From CAYYIS01 sp964470965 (lineage in GTDB: Bacteria; JAAXHH01; JABIQT01), in assembly GCA_964470965.1 (NCBI GenBank), contig CAYYIS010000039.1, positions 1 to 47,296 on the forward strand: a stretch of 47,296 nucleotides of DNA. The letters are read 5' to 3'. This document shows, one piece after another, positions 8,376-17,886 of this stretch; position 1 is the first letter of the stretch; each line of letters opens with the position of its first letter. The notes under the pieces were generated by a model. That model was not told the origin of the DNA. It worked only from the letters and a program-made list of their open reading frames with translations, and did no database searches. The position numbers and the translations under genes are program-made.

Positions 8376-10340
8376 TTAAGGCAAACTTAGTGTGATGAAC
8401 TCGGCTGGTTGTGAGGCACCGCCTACCGGCACCAGAATGTACTGTCTGCCGTCAACCATGTAGGACATAGGTGATCCGGTGGCGTTTTCCGGAAGTGTGA
8501 TTTCGGCAATCAGGTCTCCGGTATCCGGATCGAAGGCACGCAGATAGGCTTCATCCGAATTAGAATCGTAGGTCATGGCGTTGCCTCGGACGGACACTGC
8601 ACGGTCTTTCACGATGCCCATCTGAGCGGCAAACAGTAACGTGTCCGTCAACAAGGGGAATGTGCGTCGGTCCCATCCGAGCGGGGGAAGGTCCAGGTCT
8701 CTCAGCCGTGGATGCACTCTCGGACCATTGCCGACCGGGCTCATCCAGAGATGCTGCCCGCTATTCAGGTCGATGGCTGTGATCCTTCCGTAAGGCGGCT
8801 TTACAATAGGTAGTCCATCCTCGGTGGTCGGTCCCCAGGCATAGCTTCCCGTGAAGGCAAACGGAGCATCGGGCTCGGTTGCTGCATGCACCGTGGCGAT
8901 GGACGGAAGAGTGTAGGATGGAATATAGATAATCCCTGTCGACGGATTAACCGCCGCACCCGCCCAGCTGGCTCCGCCTACAAGGCCGGGCATCATGACG
9001 GTGCCTTTTTCCGAAGGAGCGGTAAAGATGGGGCCGGAGTCGTATTGTCTGAGTATCCGCTTTGCTTCGTCTCGTAATTCAGGCGTAAAATCAATCAGGT
9101 CTTCTTCGGTAAGCCCCTGTCTCTCGAATGCCGGAGGACGTGTAGGATAAGGCTGCGTCGGGGAGGACGCCTCACCCGGCACCGTGGAGCCGGGTACCGG
9201 ACGCTCCTCGATCGGCCACACCGGCTCTCCGGTTTCCCGATTCAACACGTAGCAGAAACCCTGCTTCGAAACCTGAGCGACCGCATGAATCCGCTGGCCC
9301 TCCACTGTGACATCCACGAGGTTGGGGGCGGCAGGCAGGTCGTAATCCCAGATACCATGGTGTACCATCTGAAAATGCCATACCCGCTCCCCAGTCTCGG
9401 CATCCAGGCAGACCAGGCTCTCCGCGAACAGGTTGTCACCTTTCCGTTCACCACCGTAGAAATCATTTGTCGGCGTACTCACTGGCAGATAAACATATCC
9501 CAGGTTTTCGTCAGCGCTCATCCAGGTCCAGACGTTTGTGTTGCCCGTGGTCTCCCAGGAGTTTTCCTGCCAGGTTTCATTCCCGAAAGAACCCACCTGT
9601 GGAATGGTTTCGAACGTCCATTGGCTTTGCCCCGTACGTACGTCGAATCCGCGTACATCCCCCGGCGGCATTTCCTGCTGGGGTTTGCTGCCGATCCCAA
9701 AGGCGTCCAGCACCGTTCCGCCCACCACTACCACATTACGGCAGATCACCGGCGGACTCGATACGGCGTACAACGCACGGTCGATGGGTCTGCGCAGACC
9801 AACGGTCAGGTCCACGCGCCCGTTAGTACCGAATTCGTTGATCGGTTCTCCGGTGTCCGCGTCGAGTGCGATAAGATAGCCATCACCGGTGGCATAAAGG
9901 ATTCGCCTGTCGCTGCCTTCTTCCCAGTAGGCCACGCCTCGGTGGACAAACCCTACGTTGGCAGGTGTACCATCCTCATACGTTTTCGGATCGTACGACC
10001 AGATGGTCTGGCCGGTCACCGGGCTGATGGCCGCGACCTGACTCAACGCGGTACTCGTGTAAAGCATCCCGTTGACCATGAGTGGAGTGGCTTCATTGAC
10101 AAACACTCGCAGATCCGGATTGTTGTCCAGTATCATGTTGTCTATGGAGTTCCAGCGCCAGGCTACGCGAAGGTCATGCACGTTGCTCCTGTCGATCTGA
10201 TTGAGGCTGATATATTTACTGCTGGCCATGTCGGAACCGTACCAGCGCCATTCACCTGTTACGGGTTCCGGCTGGGAGCAGGTAAGGAAGAAAATCGCGG
10301 TGAATGTCAGAATCAAAATGGCGTACCAGTTCCGAACCAT
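8376..10340 (-). CDS. PQQ-dependent dehydrogenase-like quinoprotein, lipoprotein
   Basis: A 654-residue exported propeller protein of the quinoprotein glucose/alcohol dehydrogenase family. The N-terminus is a lipoprotein signal with lipobox FLTC (C21), so it should be anchored at the outer side of a membrane. The mature start GEWRWYGSD followed by SSKYISLNQI is the classical first blade. The tryptophan-rich blade repeats and VHHGIWDYDLPAAPNLVDV near the middle match PQQ enzymes. It would pass electrons from sugar or alcohol oxidation to a quinone or cytochrome. No cytochrome c domain is fused. AGGAGAG lies five bases before the ATG. It follows the SnoaL-like gene by 65 bases and precedes a PhyH gene. 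PQQ synthesis genes are not in the window. Confidence 0.88.
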   Translation of the reverse strand: MVRNWYAILILTFTAIFFLTCSQPEPVTGEWRWYGSDMASSKYISLNQIDRSNVHDLRVAWRWNSIDNMILDNNPDLRVFVNEATPLMVNGMLYTSTALSQVAAISPVTGQTIWSYDPKTYEDGTPANVGFVHRGVAYWEEGSDRRILYATGDGYLIALDADTGEPINEFGTNGRVDLTVGLRRPIDRALYAVSSPPVICRNVVVVGGTVLDAFGIGSKPQQEMPPGDVRGFDVRTGQSQWTFETIPQVGSFGNETWQENSWETTGNTNVWTWMSADENLGYVYLPVSTPTNDFYGGERKGDNLFAESLVCLDAETGERVWHFQMVHHGIWDYDLPAAPNLVDVTVEGQRIHAVAQVSKQGFCYVLNRETGEPVWPIEERPVPGSTVPGEASSPTQPYPTRPPAFERQGLTEEDLIDFTPELRDEAKRILRQYDSGPIFTAPSEKGTVMMPGLVGGASWAGAAVNPSTGIIYIPSYTLPSIATVHAATEPDAPFAFTGSYAWGPTTEDGLPIVKPPYGRITAIDLNSGQHLWMSPVGNGPRVHPRLRDLDLPPLGWDRRTFPLLTDTLLFAAQMGIVKDRAVSVRGNAMTYDSNSDEAYLRAFDPDTGDLIAEITLPENATGSPMSYMVDGRQYILVPVGGASQPAEFITLSLP

Positions 10341-10405
10341 AACGTCTCTCCTGCGGTGAGGTTGACTGGAGGTTTTATTAGAATTATGAAGTTTCTACAA
10401 TATAT

Positions 10406-10771
10406 CTACTGCGACAGGACATCCACCTCGATGTGAGTGATCAGCCCGTCTTTTCCGAAGCAGATACGCTCTTTGCCCTGGCGTTCGATTCTGTCGCCTG
10501 TCTCCGCACGTGTGGCGTGCATCAAGAAAAAAAAAGAAACACTTTCATCGGTCTCGAGGGTGTATGCGTCTACGGTCCAGTGCACATCCGGGTACCCTGA
10601 GAAAAACTCCTGCATCATCTCTTTGATCGACTGTTTACCCGTAAATTTTCCGTATTGTGAAGAGTGATAGCTCGCAGAATTATCAAACATCGGAAACACC
10701 CTGTCGAGATCATGGGCATTGGATAATTCTACATATCTTCTGGCTAAGTCTACATGGTCGAGGGACGACAC
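10406..10771 (-). CDS. SnoaL-like / NTF2-fold protein
   Basis: A 121-residue single-domain protein. It begins with the helix DLARRYVELSNAHDLDRVFPMFD and continues with alternating strands ending in GLITHIEV, the order of the SnoaL/ketosteroid isomerase NTF2 fold. Members bind or isomerise small hydrophobic molecules; the role here is not evident. The start is a GTG at 10771 with AAGGAG five bases upstream. It begins 10 bases after the nucleotidyltransferase gene, so translation is probably coupled. Confidence 0.8.
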   Translation of the reverse strand: MSSLDHVDLARRYVELSNAHDLDRVFPMFDNSASYHSSQYGKFTGKQSIKEMMQEFFSGYPDVHWTVDAYTLETDESVSFFFLMHATRAETGDRIERQGKERICFGKDGLITHIEVDVLSQ

Positions 10772-10781
10772 AAGGTCTCCT

Positions 10782-11555
10782 TTATTCCGCTAGGCGATCA
10801 AAATACTCCGCTCCAAAATTTGTTTCTGCTTGGCTCAGATGGGCAATCCGTCCTACGTCCATCCAACGCGCTCCATCGTCCCGGAAGGCGCCGATTCTGT
10901 GCCCTTCTGAAGCAAGACCCAGATAGGCGTCCAGTATAGAGAAAGGCGGCGTTCCGGTTATATGCCGAAAGATATCGGGAGAGGCAGCATGGACGGCCAT
11001 GAACGGCAGCGCTGTGACAGAACCGGTTTTGGTTCCGATCATCCTGGTTTCCGGTGGGTCTGTGGATTCCCAGCCGCACAACGTGTGGTTTTCATCGAAC
11101 AGCAAGAACCTTTTTGTCTCCCGCATTTTTACTGCCATGGTCGCCAGGGCTTGCGATTTACTATGTGCCTCCACCAGGTGGTTCAGGTTAAGGTCTGTTA
11201 TCACATCCGTGTTATGTACGATAAACGGCTCTCCATCATCAAAGAACCAGGATGCGTGCTGAATGCCGCCGCCGGTTCCCAGTAGTTTATCTTCCCGGGA
11301 GACTGTTAGCTTCAGTCGCTCGAATCTGGACTCATCCGAGTATCTGGCCACAAACGCTTCAATCTGATCCGCCAGGTAATGTGCATTCACGATGATATCC
11401 GTAACGCCATGCAGTGCCAGCCTGTCGATTATCCATGCCAGCATGGGGCGTCCCCGGATCTCCACGAGCGCTTTGGGAAGCGTGTCAGTCAACGGCCGCA
11501 ATCTGGTTCCTAAGCCCGCGGCGAGAATCATGGCCTTCATTAGTGATTGATCCAT
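10782..11555 (-). CDS. Sugar-phosphate nucleotidyltransferase, MurU-like
   Basis: A 257-residue NTP transferase. The signature MILAAGLGTRLRPLT, then PKALVEIRGRPML, binds the nucleotide. LGTGGGI near residues 93-99 and VHNTDVITD near 113-121 complete the active site, where the aspartate coordinates Mg. Length and motifs fit MurU (MurNAc-1-phosphate uridylyltransferase) and short mannose-1-phosphate guanylyltransferases. The upstream gene encodes an AmgK-like kinase, the usual partner of MurU in cell-wall sugar recycling, which favours MurU. The start could be ATG 11555 or ATG 11540; neither has a strong ribosome site. It is 114 bases downstream of the kinase gene. Confidence 0.82.
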   Translation of the reverse strand: MDQSLMKAMILAAGLGTRLRPLTDTLPKALVEIRGRPMLAWIIDRLALHGVTDIIVNAHYLADQIEAFVARYSDESRFERLKLTVSREDKLLGTGGGIQHASWFFDDGEPFIVHNTDVITDLNLNHLVEAHSKSQALATMAVKMRETKRFLLFDENHTLCGWESTDPPETRMIGTKTGSVTALPFMAVHAASPDIFRHITGTPPFSILDAYLGLASEGHRIGAFRDDGARWMDVGRIAHLSQAETNFGAEYFDRLAE

Positions 11556-11669
11556 TGTTTCATTGTTGGGGGCATCATCAACTGAAATCCTGGTGTCGGG
11601 ACAGTTTCTTATGTAATTATTCCCGACTGGACGGTTCGGTCATTTCAGTGATAAAAATGAATCAATGAA

Positions 11670-13130
11670 TCAACAATGCCCCCTTTCCAGTTCTCGATGC
11701 GTCAGATCCACCTTTACATTCTTAAATTTCTCGCCAATATGTTTTTTCGCTTTTTCCGCTAGAAAGACCGATCGATGCTGACCGCCTGTACAGCCGAAAT
11801 TGATAGTCAGATCGGAAAAACCTCTCTGAAGATGGTGGTTTATGGCCTGGTCGATCATGTATGTTACATTTTCGGCGAAGGTCTGTACTGATGTGTTTTG
11901 CCGGAGAAAGGTTATCACGGAACTGTCTTTTCCGGTCAAATGGGCTAATTTGGAAAGGCGGCCAGGGTTCGGGAGAATACGGCAGTCGAAGACGAAACCG
12001 CCGCCGTGACCTGATGTGTCCTGCGGGATACCCCGGTGGAATGAGAAACTCCGGATATGCACCGCAAGCCCCTCCGGCGACGCCAATCCCATTTGCTTCA
12101 AATGATCGGAAGAGGTTATCTGCTCCCAGGCAGAGCGCAACGCCGGAATATCAAACGGTAATCGGGTACGTTTCAGTAATCCCTCAAGGTTTCGCACCGC
12201 AAAGGAGATGCTGCGCAGGAAATGTGATTTACCTTCGTGCAGTCCACGCAGTCCGTATGCTCCGAATGCCTGCATGATGCGGATGAGTGCAAAACCGTGA
12301 TAATACCGCATAAAATTCTCTCTGTCGATCGGGATGAATCGGCTGGCCGATTCGATATAATACTCCAGCAGCTCATCCCGGATGTGCCAGGGAATCTCCG
12401 CTTTGGCATCCTGCAGCAGGGATGCGATGTCATACTGTAACGCGCCTTTGCGGCCACCTTGATAATCGATAAACCATGGTTGGCCCTGATGCCACATGAT
12501 GTTGCGGGATTGAAAATCACGGTACATGAAGTAGTTGTGATCTGCCTGCATAAGATAAGCTGTGAATCGTCCGAAATCATCTTCTAGCGCCTGCTCGTCG
12601 AAGGCGATATCGGCGAATTTCAGGAAATGATATTTGAAATAATTCAGGTCCCACCGTATGGACTGTTCATCGAAGTGGCCCCGCGGGTAACACACGGAAT
12701 AATCCAAGTCGGCTCCGGCAGTGATCTGGAAGCTGGGCAGATAATCGAGTACCCGACGATACATATCTGCGGGGCGGGCTGAGAATCCTTCTTTGCTGGT
12801 AAAAGCCGTAAGCTTCGTATACAGGGTGTCGTCACCGAGATCCTGTTGTAGGAAAAATCCGTTTTCCAAATCCGCCTCATAAATTTCAGGCACGGGAAGC
12901 CCATGGTTGTTAAAATGTCGGGAAAACGTCAGGAAAGCGACATTCTCTTTTCGGTCATCATTAATCACCCCTATGACCGTATTGTCGTCATACGTTATCC
13001 TGTAATACTTCCTGCTGGATCCATGAGGCGATAGGGGCACGATCCGCTCTGGGGTATTGCCGGACCAACGTTCATAAATTGCCCTGATGCCGTCAGGATT
13101 GTTTGCATTCATCTCACTTTTTCCGCTCAC
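11670..13130 (-). CDS. Amino-sugar-kinase-like phosphotransferase fused to a RapZ C-terminal domain
   Basis: A 486-residue two-domain protein. Residues about 10-335 are an aminoglycoside/choline-kinase (APH) fold close to AmgK-type sugar kinases. The catalytic loop reads YRDFQSRNIMW with Asp and Asn in place, although Tyr replaces the usual first His. FIDYQGGRKG supplies the metal-binding Asp. Residues about 357-486 are a complete RapZ C-terminal domain: SFSFHRGIP, FDCRILPNP, LTGKD, then FGCTGGQHRSVF at about 445-456, ending THREL. In E. coli RapZ this domain binds glucosamine-6-phosphate. The P-loop N-terminal half of RapZ is absent. The GTG at 13130 is chosen because GGAG lies five bases before it; ATG 13160 is possible. 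The next gene is MurU-like. Confidence 0.85.
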   Translation of the reverse strand: MSGKSEMNANNPDGIRAIYERWSGNTPERIVPLSPHGSSRKYYRITYDDNTVIGVINDDRKENVAFLTFSRHFNNHGLPVPEIYEADLENGFFLQQDLGDDTLYTKLTAFTSKEGFSARPADMYRRVLDYLPSFQITAGADLDYSVCYPRGHFDEQSIRWDLNYFKYHFLKFADIAFDEQALEDDFGRFTAYLMQADHNYFMYRDFQSRNIMWHQGQPWFIDYQGGRKGALQYDIASLLQDAKAEIPWHIRDELLEYYIESASRFIPIDRENFMRYYHGFALIRIMQAFGAYGLRGLHEGKSHFLRSISFAVRNLEGLLKRTRLPFDIPALRSAWEQITSSDHLKQMGLASPEGLAVHIRSFSFHRGIPQDTSGHGGGFVFDCRILPNPGRLSKLAHLTGKDSSVITFLRQNTSVQTFAENVTYMIDQAINHHLQRGFSDLTINFGCTGGQHRSVFLAEKAKKHIGEKFKNVKVDLTHRELERGHC

Positions 13131-13308
13131 TGGTGCTCCTGCCCTTCTACATCCCGCCATACGTCAAACGGACTCACCGGAGACAACCGGTTCTGTCCTA
13201 CAGGGTCCACCATTGCTTCCGCCTTGATTCAATTTTTCGACCGTGGCGGTGATCCGAAGAATCGACGCAAAATCGCTCGTTAGGCGTCCATTGGTGCGCT
13301 CCATGGCG

Positions 13309-16300
13309 TTAACCAATCGCCAGCGCACCTCGGACCTCCTCCAGTTTCCTGTCCAGCCGTTTCTCCGAGATTGGCTGCGGTGTCCGGAGTTCCTGGGCGA
13401 AGATCGAGACACGGAATTCTTCGAGCATCCACCGGTATTCTTCTATGAGCAGCTTTGCGCCCGAACTGGCTGACGGCTGGTTGTTCTCCAGGTTCTCAAG
13501 CTCCATCTGGTAGGGTGCCACCTGTTTCGCTTTGCGACGGTCTTTCACCGCGTCGAGTTTTGTGCGTTCCGCACGAATTTGCATGGCTTTCAGGTAGCGC
13601 GGAAGGTGGTCCAGCCGCTGGAACGGGATTGCACGCAGGAAGTCTGCAGGCAGCAGGCGGTCAAGGTCGGCCTGGAATTCGGGGTATTCCTCTGAATACG
13701 CCGAGAGAGATTGGTAGGTTTCTTCGATCGGGCCCAGGCGCCCGAGGAATTTCGGTGCGATACCCCGGATCAACGCACTGGCCTCAACGACCGTGGTTCT
13801 GAACCGCTCCTCCGCAAGCGGAAATACCGAACCGTCTATCAGGATCAGGTCCGTCAGATAGTCATAGGCAGCCTTTTCGAACCGATCTTTACCGCCCACC
13901 CGGACACATAGTGAGATAAAACCCTCCACATCCCGCAGATCACGCCGCAACCACACAAGGTCTTCTCTGAGTTCCATTTCGTACAGTTTTAACAGCCCCT
14001 CACGGCTTTCCCGTTCCGCTTCAGCCGGATCGCGGAAGAGTCGTACGCCCACCATTTCATGGTCAAGGTAAAGGCCGGGATAGCCGTACAGCGGCACTAC
14101 ACCGACCGAACTCACATCCACGCGCTCCGGTAGATCACCAACGGTCCATCCTCGAAGGTCGTAGTGCTCCCATTTCAAAGCGGTTATTGTCCATAAATCC
14201 GTTTCCGCCGATTTTGCGCGGTCTTTCAGGGTGCCGAGCAGCTTCCTGATTTCCCGGCCTTCGAGGGCTGGTCCACCTTTGTCGGCCTCTACAACGATGC
14301 GCATTTTCAGGTGATCCGGCAGCGTATCCTCTCGCCATTCGAATCGCTCGACCCGGAGTCCGTACTGTTTTAATGCGACGGCTTCCAGGGATGCGAGCAG
14401 GGAACCGTGGGGGGGGTGCAGGGAGTTGATGAGGTCACGCGCGGAATCCGGGATCGGAACAAATTTTTTTCGTTTGACCTTGGGCAGATTGCGCAAAAGA
14501 ACTGCGATTTTTTCCTGCAACATCCCGGGTACGAGCCACTCCAGGGCCTCAGGAGGTATGGCATTCAACAACCTGTGTGGTATCGTCACCGTAACGCCGT
14601 CATCCGGTTGACCCGGATTATAGGCGTAGGACAGCGGCAGTGTTTCCCCTTCGATGGCGAGCTGAGCGGGGAAGTTGTTCTCGTCGATCTCAACGGTTTG
14701 GCCATTGGTCAGATCGGAGTTCCTCATGTGAAGAAACGCGGGTTCTTTATTTGTGTGTTTCTTCAGCAGGCGGTTAAGATCGGAGATTGAAGAGATGTTT
14801 GGCAGGCGCTCTGCATAAAATCGGTACATCGCCTCATCTAAATTGAAATAATCGCTCCGCCTGGTCATTTGCCAGGTTTCGATTCGCTGGCGTACGGAAC
14901 GGTTATTGACCATGAAATCGGGCGGCGCCCCAAACGCTTCTTTGACCAGTGCTTCCCTTATGAAGATATCCTTCGCCTCTACCGGATCGACTCTATGGTA
15001 AGAAACCTGGCGGCGCTGCACCTGGAGGCCGTATACGGTAAGCGTTTCCGTGACCATTACCCGGCCTGTTTTCTCATTCCAGTAGGGCTCCGAATATGTG
15101 GCGTTGCATAGATGACTGCCCAGATCGGTGACCCAACGGGGATGGACTCGGGCGGAGATGCGTGCGAAAAGACGACTCGTTTCCACTATTTCTGCCGCCA
15201 TAACCCATCCCGGTGTGTTTTTCTGCTTTGCTTTATCCAAGCACGGCTTCTTCTCATCCGGTTTTCTGATGAAAAGTCCGGATCCCGGGAACAGCATGAC
15301 TTCCCGACTCCGCGCTGCCCGGTAGAAGTTGTCCTCCTTCTTCTGTGCGATATTGCTCAAGAGCCCACACAGGACGGACCGGTGTACCGCGTCGTAGCCG
15401 CCGCTTTCTGCTTTCCAGCGGAACCCGAGTTCCCTGAGAATACGCCGAAGTTGCATGTAGATGTCTCGCCATTCACGCATCCTGTTGAACGAGATATAAT
15501 GTCGTTTGCAGAACCTTCGTGCCACACTCTGCCGGTTCATATTTTCGAGCTGATCGTGGTAGGCGTTCCATATGTTCAAGAGCGTTAGGAAATCGGATTC
15601 GGCATGGATGAACTTACGATGCTCGGCGTCCGCTTCTTTCTGTTTTTCGACCGGGCGCACCCGGGGATCCTGGATGCTGATGGCCGAGGCGATGATGAGC
15701 ACATCATGGAGCGCGTTCTCTTCTCTGGCCTGAAGTACCATCCGGGATACTGTCGGATTTATGGGTAGCCGGGCCATATCTTTACCAAGCTGGGTAAGAT
15801 TTCGGTGGTCGTCGATCGCGCCAAGTTCGTTCAGAAGTTGGTAACCGCCGTTGATGGCCTGAGGGTGCGGCGGGTCAATGAACGGGAATGTCCGTATGTC
15901 CCCCAGGCGGAGCGACAACATGCGAAGGATTACTTCCGCCAAGTTGGAGCGCTGGATCTCCGGTTGTGTGTATTCTGGCCGTTCCTTCAGGTTCTCCTCG
16001 CTGTAGAGGCGAAGGCATACACCATCCGAGACGCGTCCGCACCTTCCTGCCCTCTGTCGGGCGCTGCTCTGGGCGATCGATTCGACCGGTAGACGATGCG
16101 TCTGATTCCGGGCATTGTATCGGCTGATACGTGCCAGACCGGGATCGATGACATACTTGATACGGGGTATGGTCAGGGAGGTCTCCGCGATATTCGTCGC
16201 GATTACAATGCGCCGCTTTCCTTTTTCAGGGTTAAACACGCGCTGCTGATCCGAAGCGGTCAGGCGGCCGAACAATGGAAGGATATCCGTCTTGTGGATC

Positions 16301-17259
16301 GATCTCCCCTCCAGGCGCCTGCGGGTTTCATGGATGTCCTTTTCCGTGGGCATGAACACCAGGATATCCCCTTTCCGGGATTCACTCACGACCATATCCA
16401 CCGCATCCACGGATGCGTCGATGTAGGTGGATTCGTCCGATCTCTGCCCTTCCTCCGGTGGCAAGTACTGGATCTCCACCGGAAAGACTCGGCCAGATAC
16501 TTCGATTATGGGTGCACCGTCAAACGCTTTTGAAAATGTCTCCAAATCTATGGTCGCAGAAGTGATGATGATTTTAAGGTCCGGGCGTTTTTTACGAAGC
16601 ATCCGGAGATAGCCAAGTAAGAAATCGATGCTCAGACTGCGTTCGTGTGCTTCGTCGATGATGATGGTATCATAGTCGTACAGGTCGGGATCGCTCTGGA
16701 TTTCAGCAAGAAGCATCCCATCGGTCATCATCTTGATTCGAGTTTCGGGTACTGTTTCGTCCGAGAATCGGATCTTGCACCCGACCTCACGGCCCCACTT
16801 CACGTCGAGCTCTTCCGCGATGCGCTTCGATACCGAAAGGGCCGCCACACGCCTCGGTTGCGTACAGGCGATACTGGCTTCCACGCCCCGTCCCGCCTCC
16901 AGGCATATTTTCGGTAACTGGGTCGTCTTACCGGATCCGGTTTCTCCAGCAATGATTACCACGGGATGGTTTCTAATGGCTTTGAGGATTTCGTTCTTCC
17001 TAGCCGTCAGCGGCAGATCATCCGGGTAGGTCATCTTAGGGAGGGTGTTACGCCTTTTTGTGTGCTTTCGGCAGGAACGGACGGCACGCTCCTTGAGACG
17101 CTTCAGGCCGTTATCGTTCTCCCCTCGGGACCGTCTCTGCTGCTTGAGCAGCCTCGAAATGACAACCATGTACCGAAGCATACAACACGGAAGGAGATCC
17201 TGGATTTCCCGAGTGATCTGGTTATGAACCGGCGGCTGATTGGTAGTGGAAGTGGTCAT
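13309..17259 (-). CDS. hrpA: ATP-dependent RNA helicase HrpA (DEAH box)
   Basis: A 1316-residue helicase, about the length of E. coli HrpA (about 1300). GETGSGKTTQ at 105-114 is motif I. DEAH at 202-205 is motif II and SAT at 234-236 is motif III. QRAGRCGR further on is motif VI. The HA2, OB-fold and long HrpA-type C-terminal region follow. HrpA-type proteins unwind structured RNA and help rescue stalled ribosomes. The gene starts four bases after the Nudix gene ends, which implies coupled translation. No clear ribosome site precedes the ATG, in line with coupling. The first 75 residues are basic and poorly conserved, so a later start is possible. Confidence 0.93.
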   Translation of the reverse strand: MTTSTTNQPPVHNQITREIQDLLPCCMLRYMVVISRLLKQQRRSRGENDNGLKRLKERAVRSCRKHTKRRNTLPKMTYPDDLPLTARKNEILKAIRNHPVVIIAGETGSGKTTQLPKICLEAGRGVEASIACTQPRRVAALSVSKRIAEELDVKWGREVGCKIRFSDETVPETRIKMMTDGMLLAEIQSDPDLYDYDTIIIDEAHERSLSIDFLLGYLRMLRKKRPDLKIIITSATIDLETFSKAFDGAPIIEVSGRVFPVEIQYLPPEEGQRSDESTYIDASVDAVDMVVSESRKGDILVFMPTEKDIHETRRRLEGRSIHKTDILPLFGRLTASDQQRVFNPEKGKRRIVIATNIAETSLTIPRIKYVIDPGLARISRYNARNQTHRLPVESIAQSSARQRAGRCGRVSDGVCLRLYSEENLKERPEYTQPEIQRSNLAEVILRMLSLRLGDIRTFPFIDPPHPQAINGGYQLLNELGAIDDHRNLTQLGKDMARLPINPTVSRMVLQAREENALHDVLIIASAISIQDPRVRPVEKQKEADAEHRKFIHAESDFLTLLNIWNAYHDQLENMNRQSVARRFCKRHYISFNRMREWRDIYMQLRRILRELGFRWKAESGGYDAVHRSVLCGLLSNIAQKKEDNFYRAARSREVMLFPGSGLFIRKPDEKKPCLDKAKQKNTPGWVMAAEIVETSRLFARISARVHPRWVTDLGSHLCNATYSEPYWNEKTGRVMVTETLTVYGLQVQRRQVSYHRVDPVEAKDIFIREALVKEAFGAPPDFMVNNRSVRQRIETWQMTRRSDYFNLDEAMYRFYAERLPNISSISDLNRLLKKHTNKEPAFLHMRNSDLTNGQTVEIDENNFPAQLAIEGETLPLSYAYNPGQPDDGVTVTIPHRLLNAIPPEALEWLVPGMLQEKIAVLLRNLPKVKRKKFVPIPDSARDLINSLHPPHGSLLASLEAVALKQYGLRVERFEWREDTLPDHLKMRIVVEADKGGPALEGREIRKLLGTLKDRAKSAETDLWTITALKWEHYDLRGWTVGDLPERVDVSSVGVVPLYGYPGLYLDHEMVGVRLFRDPAEAERESREGLLKLYEMELREDLVWLRRDLRDVEGFISLCVRVGGKDRFEKAAYDYLTDLILIDGSVFPLAEERFRTTVVEASALIRGIAPKFLGRLGPIEETYQSLSAYSEEYPEFQADLDRLLPADFLRAIPFQRLDHLPRYLKAMQIRAERTKLDAVKDRRKAKQVAPYQMELENLENNQPSASSGAKLLIEEYRWMLEEFRVSIFAQELRTPQPISEKRLDRKLEEVRGALAIG

Positions 17260-17263
17260 GGAA

Positions 17264-17854
17264 TTAAATATAATGTTTCGGCAGCTTGATGTCTGCTATT
17301 TCAAGCAGTTGTGTCACAAAACGGTAGGTCAGTCCCCAGAGGACTTTGTGGCCGGGGCCCAGCAGATCGATCGCCGGAACATGACGTACAGGGTTTTCCC
17401 CCGGCACCTTGTATGACCTGTACCGCGAGTGATCGGCCAGGGATTGTACAGGAAACCAGAATGCTCTGTGGACTTCCTGGCTGCACATGAAGTGATCAAC
17501 CCTCTCGATATGGTACACGAAACCGGATACGTTGATCGCGGCAATGTGTGCGGAGAGGTCGTCAAGCTGTCCCAGATATCGTCCGGTCCCCAGATCCAGT
17601 CCGAGTTCCTCGAGAGTCTCCCGCTCCGCGGTTTCCCGAACGCCAGCATCGATGTCTTCCTTGTGTCCGCCCGGAAACGCGATATGGCCGGACCAGGGGT
17701 CGTTCTTGACGGTGGCCCGTTCAATGAACAAGAGTTCCAGGACTCCGGCATTCTCGCACAGTACAGCGGCGACGGACGCCCGGTGGTCGTCGATAGGCAG
17801 AATGTCCGGCGTTCTCCAATTGAGCCGGGAGGCGATTTCATTAATTGATTTCAT
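17264..17854 (-). CDS. Nudix hydrolase, CoA-pyrophosphatase (NudL/NUDT7) type
   Basis: A 196-residue Nudix protein. The box runs from FPGGHKEDIDAG to RETLEELGLD. Its REx2EExG core holds the Mg-binding glutamates. The spacing and the preceding LLFIERATVKNDPWSGHIAF match the CoA-diphosphatase group, which cleaves CoA and derivatives to phosphopantetheine and 3',5'-ADP. Cytosolic. A TTG at 17890 overlapping the previous stop codon is an alternative start; ATG 17854 fits the family better but has no strong ribosome site. It lies between a Gfo/Idh/MocA gene and hrpA in one tightly packed run. Confidence 0.83.
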   Translation of the reverse strand: MKSINEIASRLNWRTPDILPIDDHRASVAAVLCENAGVLELLFIERATVKNDPWSGHIAFPGGHKEDIDAGVRETAERETLEELGLDLGTGRYLGQLDDLSAHIAAINVSGFVYHIERVDHFMCSQEVHRAFWFPVQSLADHSRYRSYKVPGENPVRHVPAIDLLGPGHKVLWGLTYRFVTQLLEIADIKLPKHYI

Positions 17855-17886
17855 ATTTACAAAAGGACGTAAGGACGCCGAGCGCC

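Noticed and set aside
9285..10436. Long plus-strand open frame (383 codons) opposite the quinoprotein gene
   Set aside because: The minus strand holds a clear quinoprotein with a lipobox and family motifs. The plus frame has no known motif and is a mirror of GC-rich codon use.
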